The notes beneath the pieces were generated by a model that worked only from the letters and a program-made list of their open reading frames with translations, made no database searches and was not told the origin of the DNA. From CAYLMG01 sp964464635 (GTDB lineage: Bacteria; Planctomycetota; Phycisphaerae; Sedimentisphaerales; Anaerobacaceae), in NCBI GenBank assembly GCA_964464635.1, contig CAYXGT010000018.1:1-35192 (forward strand): a DNA stretch of 35,192 nucleotides. The letters are read 5' to 3'. This document shows, in pieces, positions 25,791 to 34,164 of this stretch; the stretch's first letter is position 1, and the number at the start of each line of letters is the position of its first letter. The position numbers were made by a program, and so were the translations under genes.

Positions 25791-26159
25791 TTATTGTTCT
25801 TTTTTCTCCAGCTCGCTTTTTGCTTCGTCGATGAGCCTCATAGTTTCGAGTGTTTTTTTGAATTTTTCGTCGTTGAAAAAGTGCAGGACGGGACAAAACC
25901 TGCTTTTTATATTGTCGGCAAGCAGCGATTGTATTTTGAATTTTGCGTGCTCTATTGCGGCAAAGGTCTTATTTTGCCCCGCCTCATCGCCGCCGAAAAT
26001 GCTTAAATATACATTGGCAGACCTCAGGTCCGCTGTCATCTCCACCCTCGTGATGCTAACAAGCCCGACAATACGCGGGTCGCTAAGGTGATTAGAGATA
26101 GCATCGCTGACAACTTCTTTAACAACTCGAGAGACCTTTTCTTGTCTTCTTGTTGGCAT
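25791..26159 (-). CDS. rbfA: Ribosome-binding factor A
   Basis: A 122-residue protein with the RbfA pattern: the N-terminal RVVKEVVSDAISNHLSDPRI, then GLVSITRVEMTADLRSANVYLSIF, ending in a helix with SRFCPVLHFFNDEKFK. RbfA is a KH-type factor that helps mature the 30S subunit and its 16S rRNA 5' end, mainly in the cold. It follows infB by 46 bases, the usual order nusA-infB-rbfA. Confidence 0.95.
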   Translation of the reverse strand: MPTRRQEKVSRVVKEVVSDAISNHLSDPRIVGLVSITRVEMTADLRSANVYLSIFGGDEAGQNKTFAAIEHAKFKIQSLLADNIKSRFCPVLHFFNDEKFKKTLETMRLIDEAKSELEKKEQ

Positions 26160-26205
26160 AATAGTCTTTGCCTTGCAGCATCTTTTTTGAATATGGATTA
26201 ACCTC

Positions 26206-28782
26206 TCAAAGGGTTCTTGCCACTTCTACGATTTCATAGAACTCGAGTACGTCATCGACTTTGACGTCGTCGAATTTAGCGATTTTTATTCCGCAATCCA
26301 TTCCGGCCTTTACTTCTCTGACATCGTCTTTGAAGTGCTTGAGCGATTCAATGGCCAGAGTGTCTCTTGTTATGATGTTGTTTCTTATGAGCCTCATTTT
26401 TGCATTTTTTCTGGCGAAGCCGTCATTGACATGGCAGCCGGCAATTGTTCCAAGCCTTGAGACCTTGAAAGTATCTCTTATTGTGGCTCTTCCGATTGTT
26501 TTTTCCGTTTGGTCAGGTTCCAACATCCCTTCCATTGATTTTTTGAGGTCTTCGGTTATTCTATAAATTACATTATAGATTCTGGTTTCGACGCCCTTTT
26601 TATCTGCGATTTTTTGTACTCTGTCATCTGCGGTGACATTGAACCCTATGATGATGGCGTTGGAGGCTTCTGCAAGAACGACATCACCTTCGGTTATACC
26701 GCCTGGAGAGGCGTGAATGATTTTTATTTTTACTTCTTCTGCACTTAATTCCGAGAGGTACTTTATCAGGACATCGACCGAGCCCTGGACATCTGCGCGG
26801 ATTATAATGTTTAGCTCCTTGACGTTTCCGGCTTCAATCTGGCTGAACAGGTTGTCGAGAGTTACCTGTGTTCTTTTTGTGAGCATATTAAGTCTTGAGC
26901 GGCTTTGGTTTTGTTCAGCTGCCGCTTTAGCTTTTGCCAGGTCGTTGCCGAGGCAGTAAAATTTATCACCTGCCTGCGGCACGTCGTTGAGTCCTGTTAT
27001 CTCGACCGGCATTGATGGTATTGCAGTTTTGATGTTTTTGCCGAAGCTGTCCTTTATATTTTTGACTTTTCCATAGGCAGTGCCTGCAAGGACGACATCA
27101 CCTTTGTTGAGTTGTCCTTCTTTTATCAGCAGCGTGGCCACGGCACCGCGTGTTGGTGACATTTTCGCCTCGACTACCCATCCTGTTGCAGGTATTGTGT
27201 CGTCGGCATTGAGGTCGAGCACCTGGCGTACATAATCGATATGCTCGAGCAGGTCGTTGACTCCCTGTCCTGTGACGGCGCTTGTTTTTACGACGTCGGT
27301 TTCGCCGCCCCATTCTACCGGCGTGAGGTCGTACTCTGCTAACTGGGCGTAGATGCGATTTATGTCGACGCCGGGCAGGTCTATTTTGTTCAGGGCCACT
27401 ATAACCGATACATTCGCCGCCTTGCTGTGTGCGATTGCCTCAATTGTTTGGGGCATTACGCCATCATCGGTGGCGACAACGAGGACCACGACGTCGGTCA
27501 TATTGGCGCCTCTTGCGCGCATCTCGGTGAAGGCTTCGTGTCCGGGTGTATCGAGAAAGGTTACTTTACTGTTGCCGATATCGACCTGGTATGCTCCGAT
27601 ATGCTGGGTGATTCCTCCGGCCTCGCCGGCTGTTACCGTTGTTGACCGTATTTTATCGAGAAGACTTGTCTTGCCGTGGTCTACATGGCCGAGCATTGTC
27701 GCCACTACGGGACGTTGTTTAAGATTTTTTCGTTCGTACTGTTTGAACTGCTGTTCGATTTGCTCTTCGAGGGTGCCTTTATGTTCGATTTTCAGATCGC
27801 ATCCGAAATCCATAGCTACTAATTCTGCAACCTCATTGCTCAAAACTTCGTTTGCAGTTGCCATTATTCCCTGTTCTATCAGTTTGCTTATGATGTCAGC
27901 GGACTTGATGCCGAGGGCTGCGGACAGGTCCTTGATAGCGACAGGTTCGCTTACAACAGCTTTTACGGGTCTTAGTACGGCAGGAGACTGTTGCTGAGCT
28001 CTGGTTTCGATTTTCCTTACAGGTCTGAGGCGTAATCTTTCACCGCCGGCGGCGTCAAGTCTTGCGCGTCTTTCTTCAATGTCCTTTTGTCGCCGGATTG
28101 TCAGGTATTTGAGTTTTTTTACCTCTTCCGGAGAGTCATCATCTTTACGGCGTTTGTGTACTTTTTCCTTTTTTCGGTGTGGGTATTTTTTTGGCTCTCC
28201 GGGCCTTTGGCCGAGTCCAAGCTTCTCATCTTTATATTCGTCGGCTATAAGCGGTTCGGTCACCGGCTCATTGTATTTCTTGCGTGATTTGGGCTTCGGG
28301 GGAGCCGAAGGCTCTGCCTTTTCGACACGTATAACAGTGGGACCGGCCAGTTTCGCCGGCTTTGGTTTTTTAAGTTGAGGGCCTGCGGGTTTGACAGGTT
28401 TGGGTTTCGGAGGTTTTTGGGGTTTCGTAATTGTTTTTTTCTCTGGTTTTTTCCCCTTTGCTATTGCAGCCGTTTCAGCGGCTTTGCCTGCAGGTTTTTC
28501 TTTGAGTGTGGGCTTTTCTGCTTTTCCCTTCTTTTTTGCGGCTGGTATTTTTTTCTTTTTCTTTTTGATTCGTACTTTCTTTAGGTCCACTTTTTCAGCA
28601 GTTTCGACCGACGTGGTGTGTTCGCCCTCACTGAACCATTCGCGTATAGTTGCTGCAAGCCCGGCTGAGATTGTTGACATATGGTTCTTGACGTCGAGGC
28701 CTTCGTCCTGGCATTTTTTGACGATTGCTGTGCTTTTTACGCCAAGTTCTTTTGCCAAAATGTAGACTCTTGTAGTTGCCAG
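26206..28782 (-). CDS. infB: Translation initiation factor IF-2, probable CTG start
   Basis: GTPase that places initiator tRNA on the 30S subunit. The G motifs are GHVDHGKTSLLD, DTPGHEAFTEMRARGANM and NKIDLPG, preceded by a Lys/Pro-rich N-terminal third and followed by the IF-2 beta-barrel and C2 domains. I extend the gene to a CTG at 28782. AAGGAG (28788-28793) lies five bases before it, and it adds L-A-T-T-R-V-Y-I, which completes the conserved IF-2 N-terminal motif RVYxLAKELG. The TTG at 28758 would cut that motif in half and has only a weak site. The product is 858 residues from CTG. The gene sits 32 bases after nusA. Confidence 0.95.
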   Translation of the reverse strand: MATTRVYILAKELGVKSTAIVKKCQDEGLDVKNHMSTISAGLAATIREWFSEGEHTTSVETAEKVDLKKVRIKKKKKKIPAAKKKGKAEKPTLKEKPAGKAAETAAIAKGKKPEKKTITKPQKPPKPKPVKPAGPQLKKPKPAKLAGPTVIRVEKAEPSAPPKPKSRKKYNEPVTEPLIADEYKDEKLGLGQRPGEPKKYPHRKKEKVHKRRKDDDSPEEVKKLKYLTIRRQKDIEERRARLDAAGGERLRLRPVRKIETRAQQQSPAVLRPVKAVVSEPVAIKDLSAALGIKSADIISKLIEQGIMATANEVLSNEVAELVAMDFGCDLKIEHKGTLEEQIEQQFKQYERKNLKQRPVVATMLGHVDHGKTSLLDKIRSTTVTAGEAGGITQHIGAYQVDIGNSKVTFLDTPGHEAFTEMRARGANMTDVVVLVVATDDGVMPQTIEAIAHSKAANVSVIVALNKIDLPGVDINRIYAQLAEYDLTPVEWGGETDVVKTSAVTGQGVNDLLEHIDYVRQVLDLNADDTIPATGWVVEAKMSPTRGAVATLLIKEGQLNKGDVVLAGTAYGKVKNIKDSFGKNIKTAIPSMPVEITGLNDVPQAGDKFYCLGNDLAKAKAAAEQNQSRSRLNMLTKRTQVTLDNLFSQIEAGNVKELNIIIRADVQGSVDVLIKYLSELSAEEVKIKIIHASPGGITEGDVVLAEASNAIIIGFNVTADDRVQKIADKKGVETRIYNVIYRITEDLKKSMEGMLEPDQTEKTIGRATIRDTFKVSRLGTIAGCHVNDGFARKNAKMRLIRNNIITRDTLAIESLKHFKDDVREVKAGMDCGIKIAKFDDVKVDDVLEFYEIVEVARTL

Positions 28783-28814
28783 AAGTACTCCTTTATTTTA
28801 TCAGGTCCGCGAGA

Positions 28815-30035
28815 TTACTTTTCATTTTCAGTTGAATCTGCCTGTTGTTTTAGCAGGTTTTCGGCCTTGTTTTGCTTTGATTCCGCTGCCAGTTGCTTGG
28901 CGTGCTCGGCCGCCGAGTTGACAAGCTCTTCGGCAAGAGTCGCTTCAATATTAAGCTCTTTAACCAGAGGTTCGGCCCCGACATCCTCAAGATCCGGGAC
29001 AGATATTATCCCGAGTGCTATGAGCTTATCAATTATCATATCATCTGCATTTTTTACGTTTTTCACGCATTCGGTTAATTGTTCGATACTCTGGTTGTAT
29101 TCTTCGGGTGTTAGTATATCGATATCCCATCCTGTCAGTCTTGCTGCCAGGCGTACATTCTGGCCATGCTTTCCGATGGCGAGGCTGAGCTGGTCATTAT
29201 CGACTACAACGGTTGCTCTGCCCAGTTCAAAGCACAGGGCGATTTCGCTGACTCTTGCCGGCATAAGTCCATTTGTTATAAGGACCTGTGACGAGTCGCT
29301 CCATCGGACTATGTCTATTTTTTCTCCACCGAGCTCGTCGACGATATTTTTGATTCTGCTGCCCCGAACGCCGACGCAGGCACCGACCGGGTCAACTCTG
29401 TCGTCAATTGAAGCGACAGCGACCTTTGTCCGGTAGCCTGCTTCGCGTGCCAGAGCCCGGATTTCGATGATATTTTCGACAATCTCGGGCACCTCAAGCT
29501 CAAAGAGTCTTCTGATGAATTCCGGATGGGTTCGGGAGAGGATGATTTTTACCTGGTTGGAGACTTCTTTGACATCGAGAATCAGGCACTGGATTCTTTC
29601 ACCCGGCCGATGGGTCTGGCCGGCTATCTGCTCGATTTTTGGCAGAAAGCCTTCTGTGCGATGATTCAGGCTGACAATAAGCGTGCCGCTTTCGTAGCGG
29701 ACGACAGTTCCGCTTATGATTTCATTTTTTCTCTGAACGAACTCGGCATAGATGCTGTCTCTTTCATCGGCTCTTATTTTTTGTATCATAATTTGCTTTG
29801 CGGCCTGTGCGGGTATTCGCCCGAGCTGTTTAATATCTATCTGCTCTCCATTTTTGTAAGTAGTAATGTCACCGGATTCGCGGTCGATGTGAACGGTTAT
29901 ATCGCTGTCGGGCTCACCGAAGTGTTTTCTTGCGGCGGAGACCATCGCCTCTTCGAGGTCGACGAAAATCGATTCTTTGTCAATTTTTCTGTCACGAGCA
30001 ATGTTATCGACTATTCTTATAAGCTCCGGATTCAT
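28815..30035 (-). CDS. nusA: Transcription termination/antitermination protein NusA
   Basis: A 406-residue NusA. It has the N-terminal RNA polymerase-binding domain (NPELIRIVDNIARDRKIDKE) and an S1 domain (around IISGTVVRYESGTLIVSLNH). Two KH domains follow, with VGACVGVRGSRIKNIVDELG and LAIGKHGQNVRLAARLTGWD, then a short C-terminal part. NusA binds elongating RNA polymerase and modulates pausing, termination and antitermination. It begins the nusA-infB-rbfA row. rimP, which usually precedes nusA, is absent; a structured RNA is there instead. Confidence 0.97.
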   Translation of the reverse strand: MNPELIRIVDNIARDRKIDKESIFVDLEEAMVSAARKHFGEPDSDITVHIDRESGDITTYKNGEQIDIKQLGRIPAQAAKQIMIQKIRADERDSIYAEFVQRKNEIISGTVVRYESGTLIVSLNHRTEGFLPKIEQIAGQTHRPGERIQCLILDVKEVSNQVKIILSRTHPEFIRRLFELEVPEIVENIIEIRALAREAGYRTKVAVASIDDRVDPVGACVGVRGSRIKNIVDELGGEKIDIVRWSDSSQVLITNGLMPARVSEIALCFELGRATVVVDNDQLSLAIGKHGQNVRLAARLTGWDIDILTPEEYNQSIEQLTECVKNVKNADDMIIDKLIALGIISVPDLEDVGAEPLVKELNIEATLAEELVNSAAEHAKQLAAESKQNKAENLLKQQADSTENEK

Positions 30036-30061
30036 ATTTTTTTGTCGTCCTTAAGTTAAAC

Positions 30062-30093
30062 AAAAAAGTGGAAACTAAAACAGTTTCCACTTT
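30062..30093 (-). terminator. Rho-independent terminator of the RNA upstream of nusA
   Basis: A 12-pair perfect stem (30065-30076 with 30082-30093) with a five-base loop is followed on the minus strand by a run of six T (30062-30067). It ends 26 bases before the nusA start. Confidence 0.85.
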
Positions 30094-30316
30094 AGCGGCA
30101 AGTTGACAGCAAGTTTGTAATTTATCCTTACACTATATCAAGCACCTCCATCAGGGGGCACCATTTTGCATAATCTGGCAAAATAGTACCCGGGCAGCAA
30201 TTCTCATTAGCTACTTGCCATAGCAGCGGAAACCTTTGTTTCCAGGCCACCGTCCCGATTCTTCGGGAAGCTCGGCCGGGCAGACAATTTAATCGCCTAC
30301 CCCGCACGGTACGCCA
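30062..30316 (-). ncRNA. Structured RNA of unknown class upstream of nusA
   Basis: No gene is seen in this stretch, but the minus-strand RNA folds into strong hairpins. One is GGGUACUAUUUUGC pairing with GCAAAAUGGUGCCC (14 pairs, two U-G, around 30154-30192). Another is GGGUAGGCGAU with AUUGUCUGCCC (11 pairs, three G-U, around 30279-30303). Smaller ones are UCCCGA/UCGGGA and GGAAAC/GUUUCC. The G-U pairs would be A-C mismatches on the plus strand, so the minus strand is the functional one. It ends in a strong terminator. It does not match the core motifs I know for tmRNA, SRP RNA, 6S RNA, T-box or cobalamin riboswitch. Confidence 0.55.
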
Positions 30317-30322
30317 ATCCTG

Positions 30323-30351
30323 TTATTAACATTGTAAAACCTTTCCTTCAA
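30323..30351 (-). promoter_or_regulatory. Possible promoter of the RNA upstream of nusA
   Basis: On the minus strand TTGAAG (30346-30351) is followed after 17 bases by TAATAA (30323-30328), giving a start near 30316. The match is moderate. The remaining bases up to the cupin promoter (30352-30612) hold no gene I can support. They include an imperfect inverted repeat with GCACA/TGTGC arms near 30448-30471. Confidence 0.35.
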
Positions 30352-30612
30352 AGTTCGGTTCTGGTGGCTTTTCATAAGCATCTTATCAGCCGAACACTTA
30401 ATGCTAATCGTCTTTGTGGTGGTTAACAATGATTTTTTTCCGAAATCGCACAATTTTTGGTATAAATGTGCTTTCGACTTGAAAGGTTCTTGAAAAGAGC
30501 TCGAAAAACACTGTTTTTATGCGTAAAGATGCCTCAGGCCGTCAAAATGAGCAAATTAGAGCAGCCGAGATTTGTTTTGGCATCTGTTTTTAGTTAAAAA
30601 AGCCTCACAGGG

Positions 30613-30642
30613 TTGTAATGAAAGCTGATTAAATCATATAGT
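30613..30642 (+). promoter_or_regulatory. Predicted promoter of the DUF985 gene
   Basis: TTGTAA (30613-30618), an 18-base spacer, then TATAGT (30637-30642). The leader would be only about 16 bases, and no Shine-Dalgarno site is seen before the ATG at 30665. Confidence 0.5.
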
Positions 30643-30664
30643 TATTCTGGATACAGTCCGATAA

Positions 30665-31165
30665 ATGATAAAGGCAGAGGAAATAATCCGGTTATATGGA
30701 ATGAAGCCGTTACCAAAGGAGGGGGGATTCTATGTCGAAACCTACAGGTCTCAAGAAACAATCGGTCCGGAGGCGCTTCCTGAAAGATTCGAAGGCCGGC
30801 GGAGTATCGGTACGGCTATTCTTTATTTGCTGACCGCCGATACTGTCTCAAAGCTTCACCGTCTGAAGAGTGATGAGATATATCATTTCTATCTGGGCGA
30901 TGAGGTTACGATGCTTCAGCTTTTTCCTGATAGTTCCAGCAGAGTCATAACGCTTGGCTGCGATATAGCTGGCGGGCAATTATTGCAGGTTGTTGTGCCG
31001 CAAGGAGTCTGGATGGGCTGTTTATTAACAGCGGGCGGCGAGTTCGCGCTGATGGGGACAACCGTCTGTCCGGGTTTTGAGTTTGAAGATTTCGAGTCTG
31101 CTGACAGGGAGCAATTATTGAAGCTGTATCCTTCGCAAAGAGAATTTATTTTGAAGCTGACGTGA
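30665..31165 (+). CDS. Cupin protein, DUF985 family
   Basis: The 166 residues match the DUF985/Cupin_5 pattern: LYGMKPLPKEGGFYVETYRS at the start, then AILYLLTADTVSKLHRLKSD followed by EIYHFYLGDEV, and the later LLQVVVPQGVWMG and PGFEFEDFE. The fold is a small beta-barrel. The biochemical role of the family is not well defined; some members have been suggested to act on sugar or nucleotide-type substrates. It stands alone between divergent and convergent neighbours. Confidence 0.85.
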   Translation: MIKAEEIIRLYGMKPLPKEGGFYVETYRSQETIGPEALPERFEGRRSIGTAILYLLTADTVSKLHRLKSDEIYHFYLGDEVTMLQLFPDSSSRVITLGCDIAGGQLLQVVVPQGVWMGCLLTAGGEFALMGTTVCPGFEFEDFESADREQLLKLYPSQREFILKLT

Positions 31166-31183
31166 AGGAGTTTCGGCAGCTTC

Positions 31184-31909
31184 TTATATCACCTCGAGCC
31201 TGCGTAAGGTGGCCCGTGTCCAGCGGCCGCTTCTAATCTGGGCAAGTATGACAAGCAGTGTAACTATCAGCCAGTATACGCTGAATCGCAGGTAGTGCAT
31301 TATCTGGTCGAATACTCCGCTTTGTTTTATGGCCTGGCAGGAATCCAGAAGCTCGGCCGGCGTGAAGATAGCGCCGGCAACTACACCACAGAAAACCTTC
31401 TGCCAGGGGACAAGCAAAACGATGAAAACGAGCGACAGGAACAATGCGCGGCAGATGTGCTTGATTCCGCCGAGCCTGCCGACAATTGAAATTTTTAATA
31501 TGAACAGTATTGCCAGACAGTAAAGCATTGCTGCCAGTATGAGGACAAAGTTCAGGAATTTAATCATCCAGGCCAGGTGCTCAAATTCTATATCTTTTGG
31601 AAGCGGCAGGGTATGTTTGGATTGAGGTGAGCTGAGCAATATCGGCTGGTTCGGCTCCTGAGATGATTGTTTTGCATCATTTGTGGTTTGTTCAGTTTTT
31701 TCATCAGCTGTGATAAGAGATTCGTCCTGTGTCTCAATGGGGGCTTTGACTGCGCCGGTGGTTACCAGCCAGAAAGCTGCCTGTAACAGCAGCAGTGAGA
31801 GGATTGTAATTACGAATAGGAAGTTTTTCCAGCCTCTCAGGACACTTACAGCTTCGAGGCAGTCGGTTGTATCAATAAGGTTAGTTTGTATGTTGTGCTC
31901 CTGGTTCAT
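31184..31909 (-). CDS. Membrane protein of unknown function with four predicted helices
   Basis: The start is the ATG at 31909, seven bases after a perfect AGGAGG (31917-31922); an in-frame ATG at 31960 lacks such a site. The 241 residues have hydrophobic segments near 29-50, 115-138, 152-170 and 208-226. A Ser/Thr/Gln-rich linker without structure lies between the first and second. I do not recognise the family. It lies downstream of hemL and a small reading frame on the same strand, and may be co-transcribed with them. Nothing in the sequence ties it to haem synthesis. Confidence 0.7.
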   Translation of the reverse strand: MNQEHNIQTNLIDTTDCLEAVSVLRGWKNFLFVITILSLLLLQAAFWLVTTGAVKAPIETQDESLITADEKTEQTTNDAKQSSQEPNQPILLSSPQSKHTLPLPKDIEFEHLAWMIKFLNFVLILAAMLYCLAILFILKISIVGRLGGIKHICRALFLSLVFIVLLVPWQKVFCGVVAGAIFTPAELLDSCQAIKQSGVFDQIMHYLRFSVYWLIVTLLVILAQIRSGRWTRATLRRLEVI

Positions 31910-31979
31910 TTTTGAACCTCCTGTTTTGAATTCCTGCCTATCTTCGAAATTGAAATCCATAATTTTTCACAGCCTTTAT

Positions 31980-32045
31980 TTATTTGTCGTTTTTTTCTCT
32001 CTGTAAGATTTCAAATCGTTGAAAAACCTTATACAAGGTGCCCAT
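31980..32045 (-). CDS. Possible small protein of 21 residues
   Basis: An ATG at 32045 stands six bases after AGGAG and opens 21 codons (start MGTLYKVFQRFEILQ, end REKNDK). The predicted peptide is basic and amphipathic. It sits 121 bases after hemL and 70 bases before the membrane protein gene. It could be a real small protein or a leader peptide; the ribosome site is the only direct support. Confidence 0.35.
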   Translation of the reverse strand: MGTLYKVFQRFEILQREKNDK

Positions 32046-32166
32046 TATTATCTCCTGTTGTATGTGCAAGTGCAAGGATTTTGTTTGAGAACATTAATTC
32101 CAAAATTGTGTCCATAAAAAGTCAGTTTTTTTATATGAAACAGGTGACGATTTTGCCGGAAAATTA

Positions 32167-33474
32167 TTAATCGTTCTTCAGGCTCAGAAAGGCTTTTTGG
32201 GCGGCTTTTGTTGTTTTTTCGATGTCTTCAGTGGTGTGAGCGAACGAGACGAATATAGCTTCGTAAGCGCTTGGAGCGAGGTAAATGCCCTGCTGGAGCA
32301 TTTTTGAAAAGAATTTTTTGAACTGCCCGATGTTTGTCGCCTGTACATCTTCGAGATTTCTCACAGGTTTATCGGTAAAAAAGCAGCTCATAATTGAACC
32401 GACGCGATTGATTGTTATTGGTATATTTGCCTGTCCTGCGGCTCGCGCAAGAGAGCTTTCGAGCGAAGCTGAAGTTGCTTCGAGCTGCTTGAAGCAGTCA
32501 TTTTTGATAAGCAAATCGAGCGCGGCATTTGCTGCGGCTGTTGCTATCGGATTTCCGCTTAATGTTCCTGCCTGATAGACCTTTCCGACAGGAGCGAGCA
32601 TATCCATAATGTCTGCTCTCGCCCCGAAGGCGGCCAGGGGCAATCCTGCTCCTATGACTTTCCCCAGACAGGTTATGTCAGCTTCTATGTTAAAGAGCTG
32701 TTGTGCTCCGCCGGCTGCTATGCGAAAGCCGGTAATAACCTCGTCGAATATTAACAGGGCTTTATTTTCATCGCAAAGGTTGCGAAGGGCCTGTAGGTAA
32801 CCATCAGCCGGCGGGATAACACCCATATTCGCGGCTACCGGCTCAACGAGTACGGCTGCAACCTGTCCGTTGAATTTTTTCAAGGCGGTTTTTACGGCTT
32901 CAATATTGTTATAGGGTATAACCACGGTTAATTTTGCTATTGGCTCGGGTACGCCTGCACTTGATGGCATTGCCTGTTCGGCGAGGCCAGAGCCGGCTGT
33001 TGCGAGCAGGCTGTCACTGTGGCCGTGATAGCAGCCGGCCATCTTTACAATCAAGTCCCTGCCGGTGTAACCTCGTGCAAGACGGATGGCTGTCATTACC
33101 GCCTCGGTGCCGCTGCTGACCAAACGCAGCTTCTCAATCGATTTAAATGCAGCGATAATTTTTTTGGCCAGCTCTGTTTCCGCTGCGGTTGGCGCGCCAA
33201 AAGAAGTGCCCTTTTTTACAGCATCGTTGATTGCTTTTAGCACTTTGGGATGGGCGTGACCCAGTATTGCCGTGCCCCAGGAGCCGACGTAATCGATGAA
33301 CTCATTGCCGTCGATGTCGTAGATTTTTGAGCCTTTAGCCGAGGCGATAAAGAGCGGTTTTGTATCGACACCACGGTAGGCTCTGACTGGTGAATTGACA
33401 CCGCCGACGAGGTATCTACAGGCTTCGGTATAGTTAAGCGCAGATTTCTTAAAATTTTTTGAATCACAGCTCAT
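32167..33474 (-). CDS. hemL: Glutamate-1-semialdehyde 2,1-aminomutase
   Basis: PLP enzyme that converts glutamate-1-semialdehyde to 5-aminolevulinate in the C5 route of haem synthesis. The 435 residues show the aminotransferase class III pattern: SSGTEAVMTAIRLARG near 120, the cofactor aspartate D244 in IFDEVITGFR and the Schiff-base lysine K272 in GKVIGAGLPLAAFG. The N-terminal YLVGGVNSPVRAYRGVDTKP is typical of HemL. It is followed on the same strand by a small frame and a membrane protein. Other hem genes are not in the window. Confidence 0.97.
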   Translation of the reverse strand: MSCDSKNFKKSALNYTEACRYLVGGVNSPVRAYRGVDTKPLFIASAKGSKIYDIDGNEFIDYVGSWGTAILGHAHPKVLKAINDAVKKGTSFGAPTAAETELAKKIIAAFKSIEKLRLVSSGTEAVMTAIRLARGYTGRDLIVKMAGCYHGHSDSLLATAGSGLAEQAMPSSAGVPEPIAKLTVVIPYNNIEAVKTALKKFNGQVAAVLVEPVAANMGVIPPADGYLQALRNLCDENKALLIFDEVITGFRIAAGGAQQLFNIEADITCLGKVIGAGLPLAAFGARADIMDMLAPVGKVYQAGTLSGNPIATAAANAALDLLIKNDCFKQLEATSASLESSLARAAGQANIPITINRVGSIMSCFFTDKPVRNLEDVQATNIGQFKKFFSKMLQQGIYLAPSAYEAIFVSFAHTTEDIEKTTKAAQKAFLSLKND

Positions 33475-33604
33475 TTTCGCTCATATCATAAGGAATCATC
33501 TGCGGAGTTCAAATTTTTTATAAACACAGAATGAATTTTATTGCAGGCGGCTTTTTCAGGCTGAAATCAGGCTTTTTTTAAGTTTTTTGATATATTTTTT
33601 TTAC

Positions 33605-33633
33605 TTGACCGGCTTAATTCAATTGTGTATCCT
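33605..33633 (+). promoter_or_regulatory. Predicted promoter of the RNase Y transcript
   Basis: TTGACC (33605-33610) is followed after 17 bases by TATCCT (33628-33633). Transcription would start near 33640, about 525 bases before the rny start codon. Between hemL and this promoter (33475-33604) nothing else is seen apart from AT-rich sequence. Confidence 0.55.
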
Positions 33634-33639
33634 GTCGAA

Positions 33640-34164
33640 TGTATAGACAGCTTTTGATGAACGTCATTGTATGCGTTTCGTATAAATATATGGATTTATA
33701 CAGAAGCGCGAGGGGCAGACGAGAGAGGATAAACTCTTGTCTATAAGGCAGTTAAGTTACAAAGCCGCTTTCGGCTGGTATAGATAAAGTTTTGACTTTG
33801 CCTTTTGCAGCAGCAGTCGGCAGCGATGTAGGAAAAATGGTTAGAAAGTGAAACGAAATCCTTTAAGAACAGCTCTGACTTGCAAAGGGTTGCGAACTCA
33901 TAGTGAGCGTAAAATAGCTGATTTTATGAGAAAAATTAACTCTTTAACACCTAAAAGCTTATCTTCAGGAGTGATGTTTCCGGTATCTTAGAGCTGACAG
34001 TTAAGTGAGTCGGAAGGGATTTCGTTTATCAAGAACCATTTCTTTGTAGTTTCCCTGCCCGTTGTCCCTCAAATCCGGTAGTTTGTTTTTGCAGATTGTT
34101 CCGAACAAGTTTTACAACGTCAACGAGTTGACAGGCGTTTGAAAGCAATTGAAAGGTGATAACT
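33640..34164 (+). promoter_or_regulatory. Long structured leader (or separate RNA) upstream of RNase Y
   Basis: No reading frame is supported in these ~525 bases. Helices seen on the plus strand are: GCGTTTC plus GTATAAAT (33673-33687) pairing with 33694-33709 across one bulged A and one U-G; AGACGAGAG (33717-33725) with CTCTTGTCT (33734-33742), nine pairs with one G-U; and AGCCG/CGGCT near 33760-33773. A long-range stem of 14 pairs joins AAACGAAATCCTTT (33851-33864) to AAGGGATTTCGTTT (34014-34027) with one U-G. CAGCTCT/AGAGCTG lies inside that stem. The wobble pairs fit only plus-strand RNA. A small palindrome, GTCAAC/GTTGAC, follows at 34119-34132. No terminator is seen before rny. Confidence 0.55.

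Noticed and set aside
27353..27997. 214-codon plus-strand frame inside infB
   Set aside because: It is antisense to the GTPase domain of IF-2, with no ribosome site and no recognisable protein pattern.
30103..30108. Plus-strand TTGACA as a promoter
   Set aside because: No acceptable -10 element lies 16-18 bases downstream, and the region folds as a minus-strand RNA.
30062..30316. tmRNA, SRP RNA, 6S RNA or T-box
   Set aside because: The conserved motifs I know for these (tmRNA tRNA-like ends, SRP tetraloop region, T-box sequence) are not present.
33517..33546. Minus-strand promoter for hemL (TATAAA with upstream CTGCAA)
   Set aside because: The -10 is acceptable, but the -35 is too weak to support a call.
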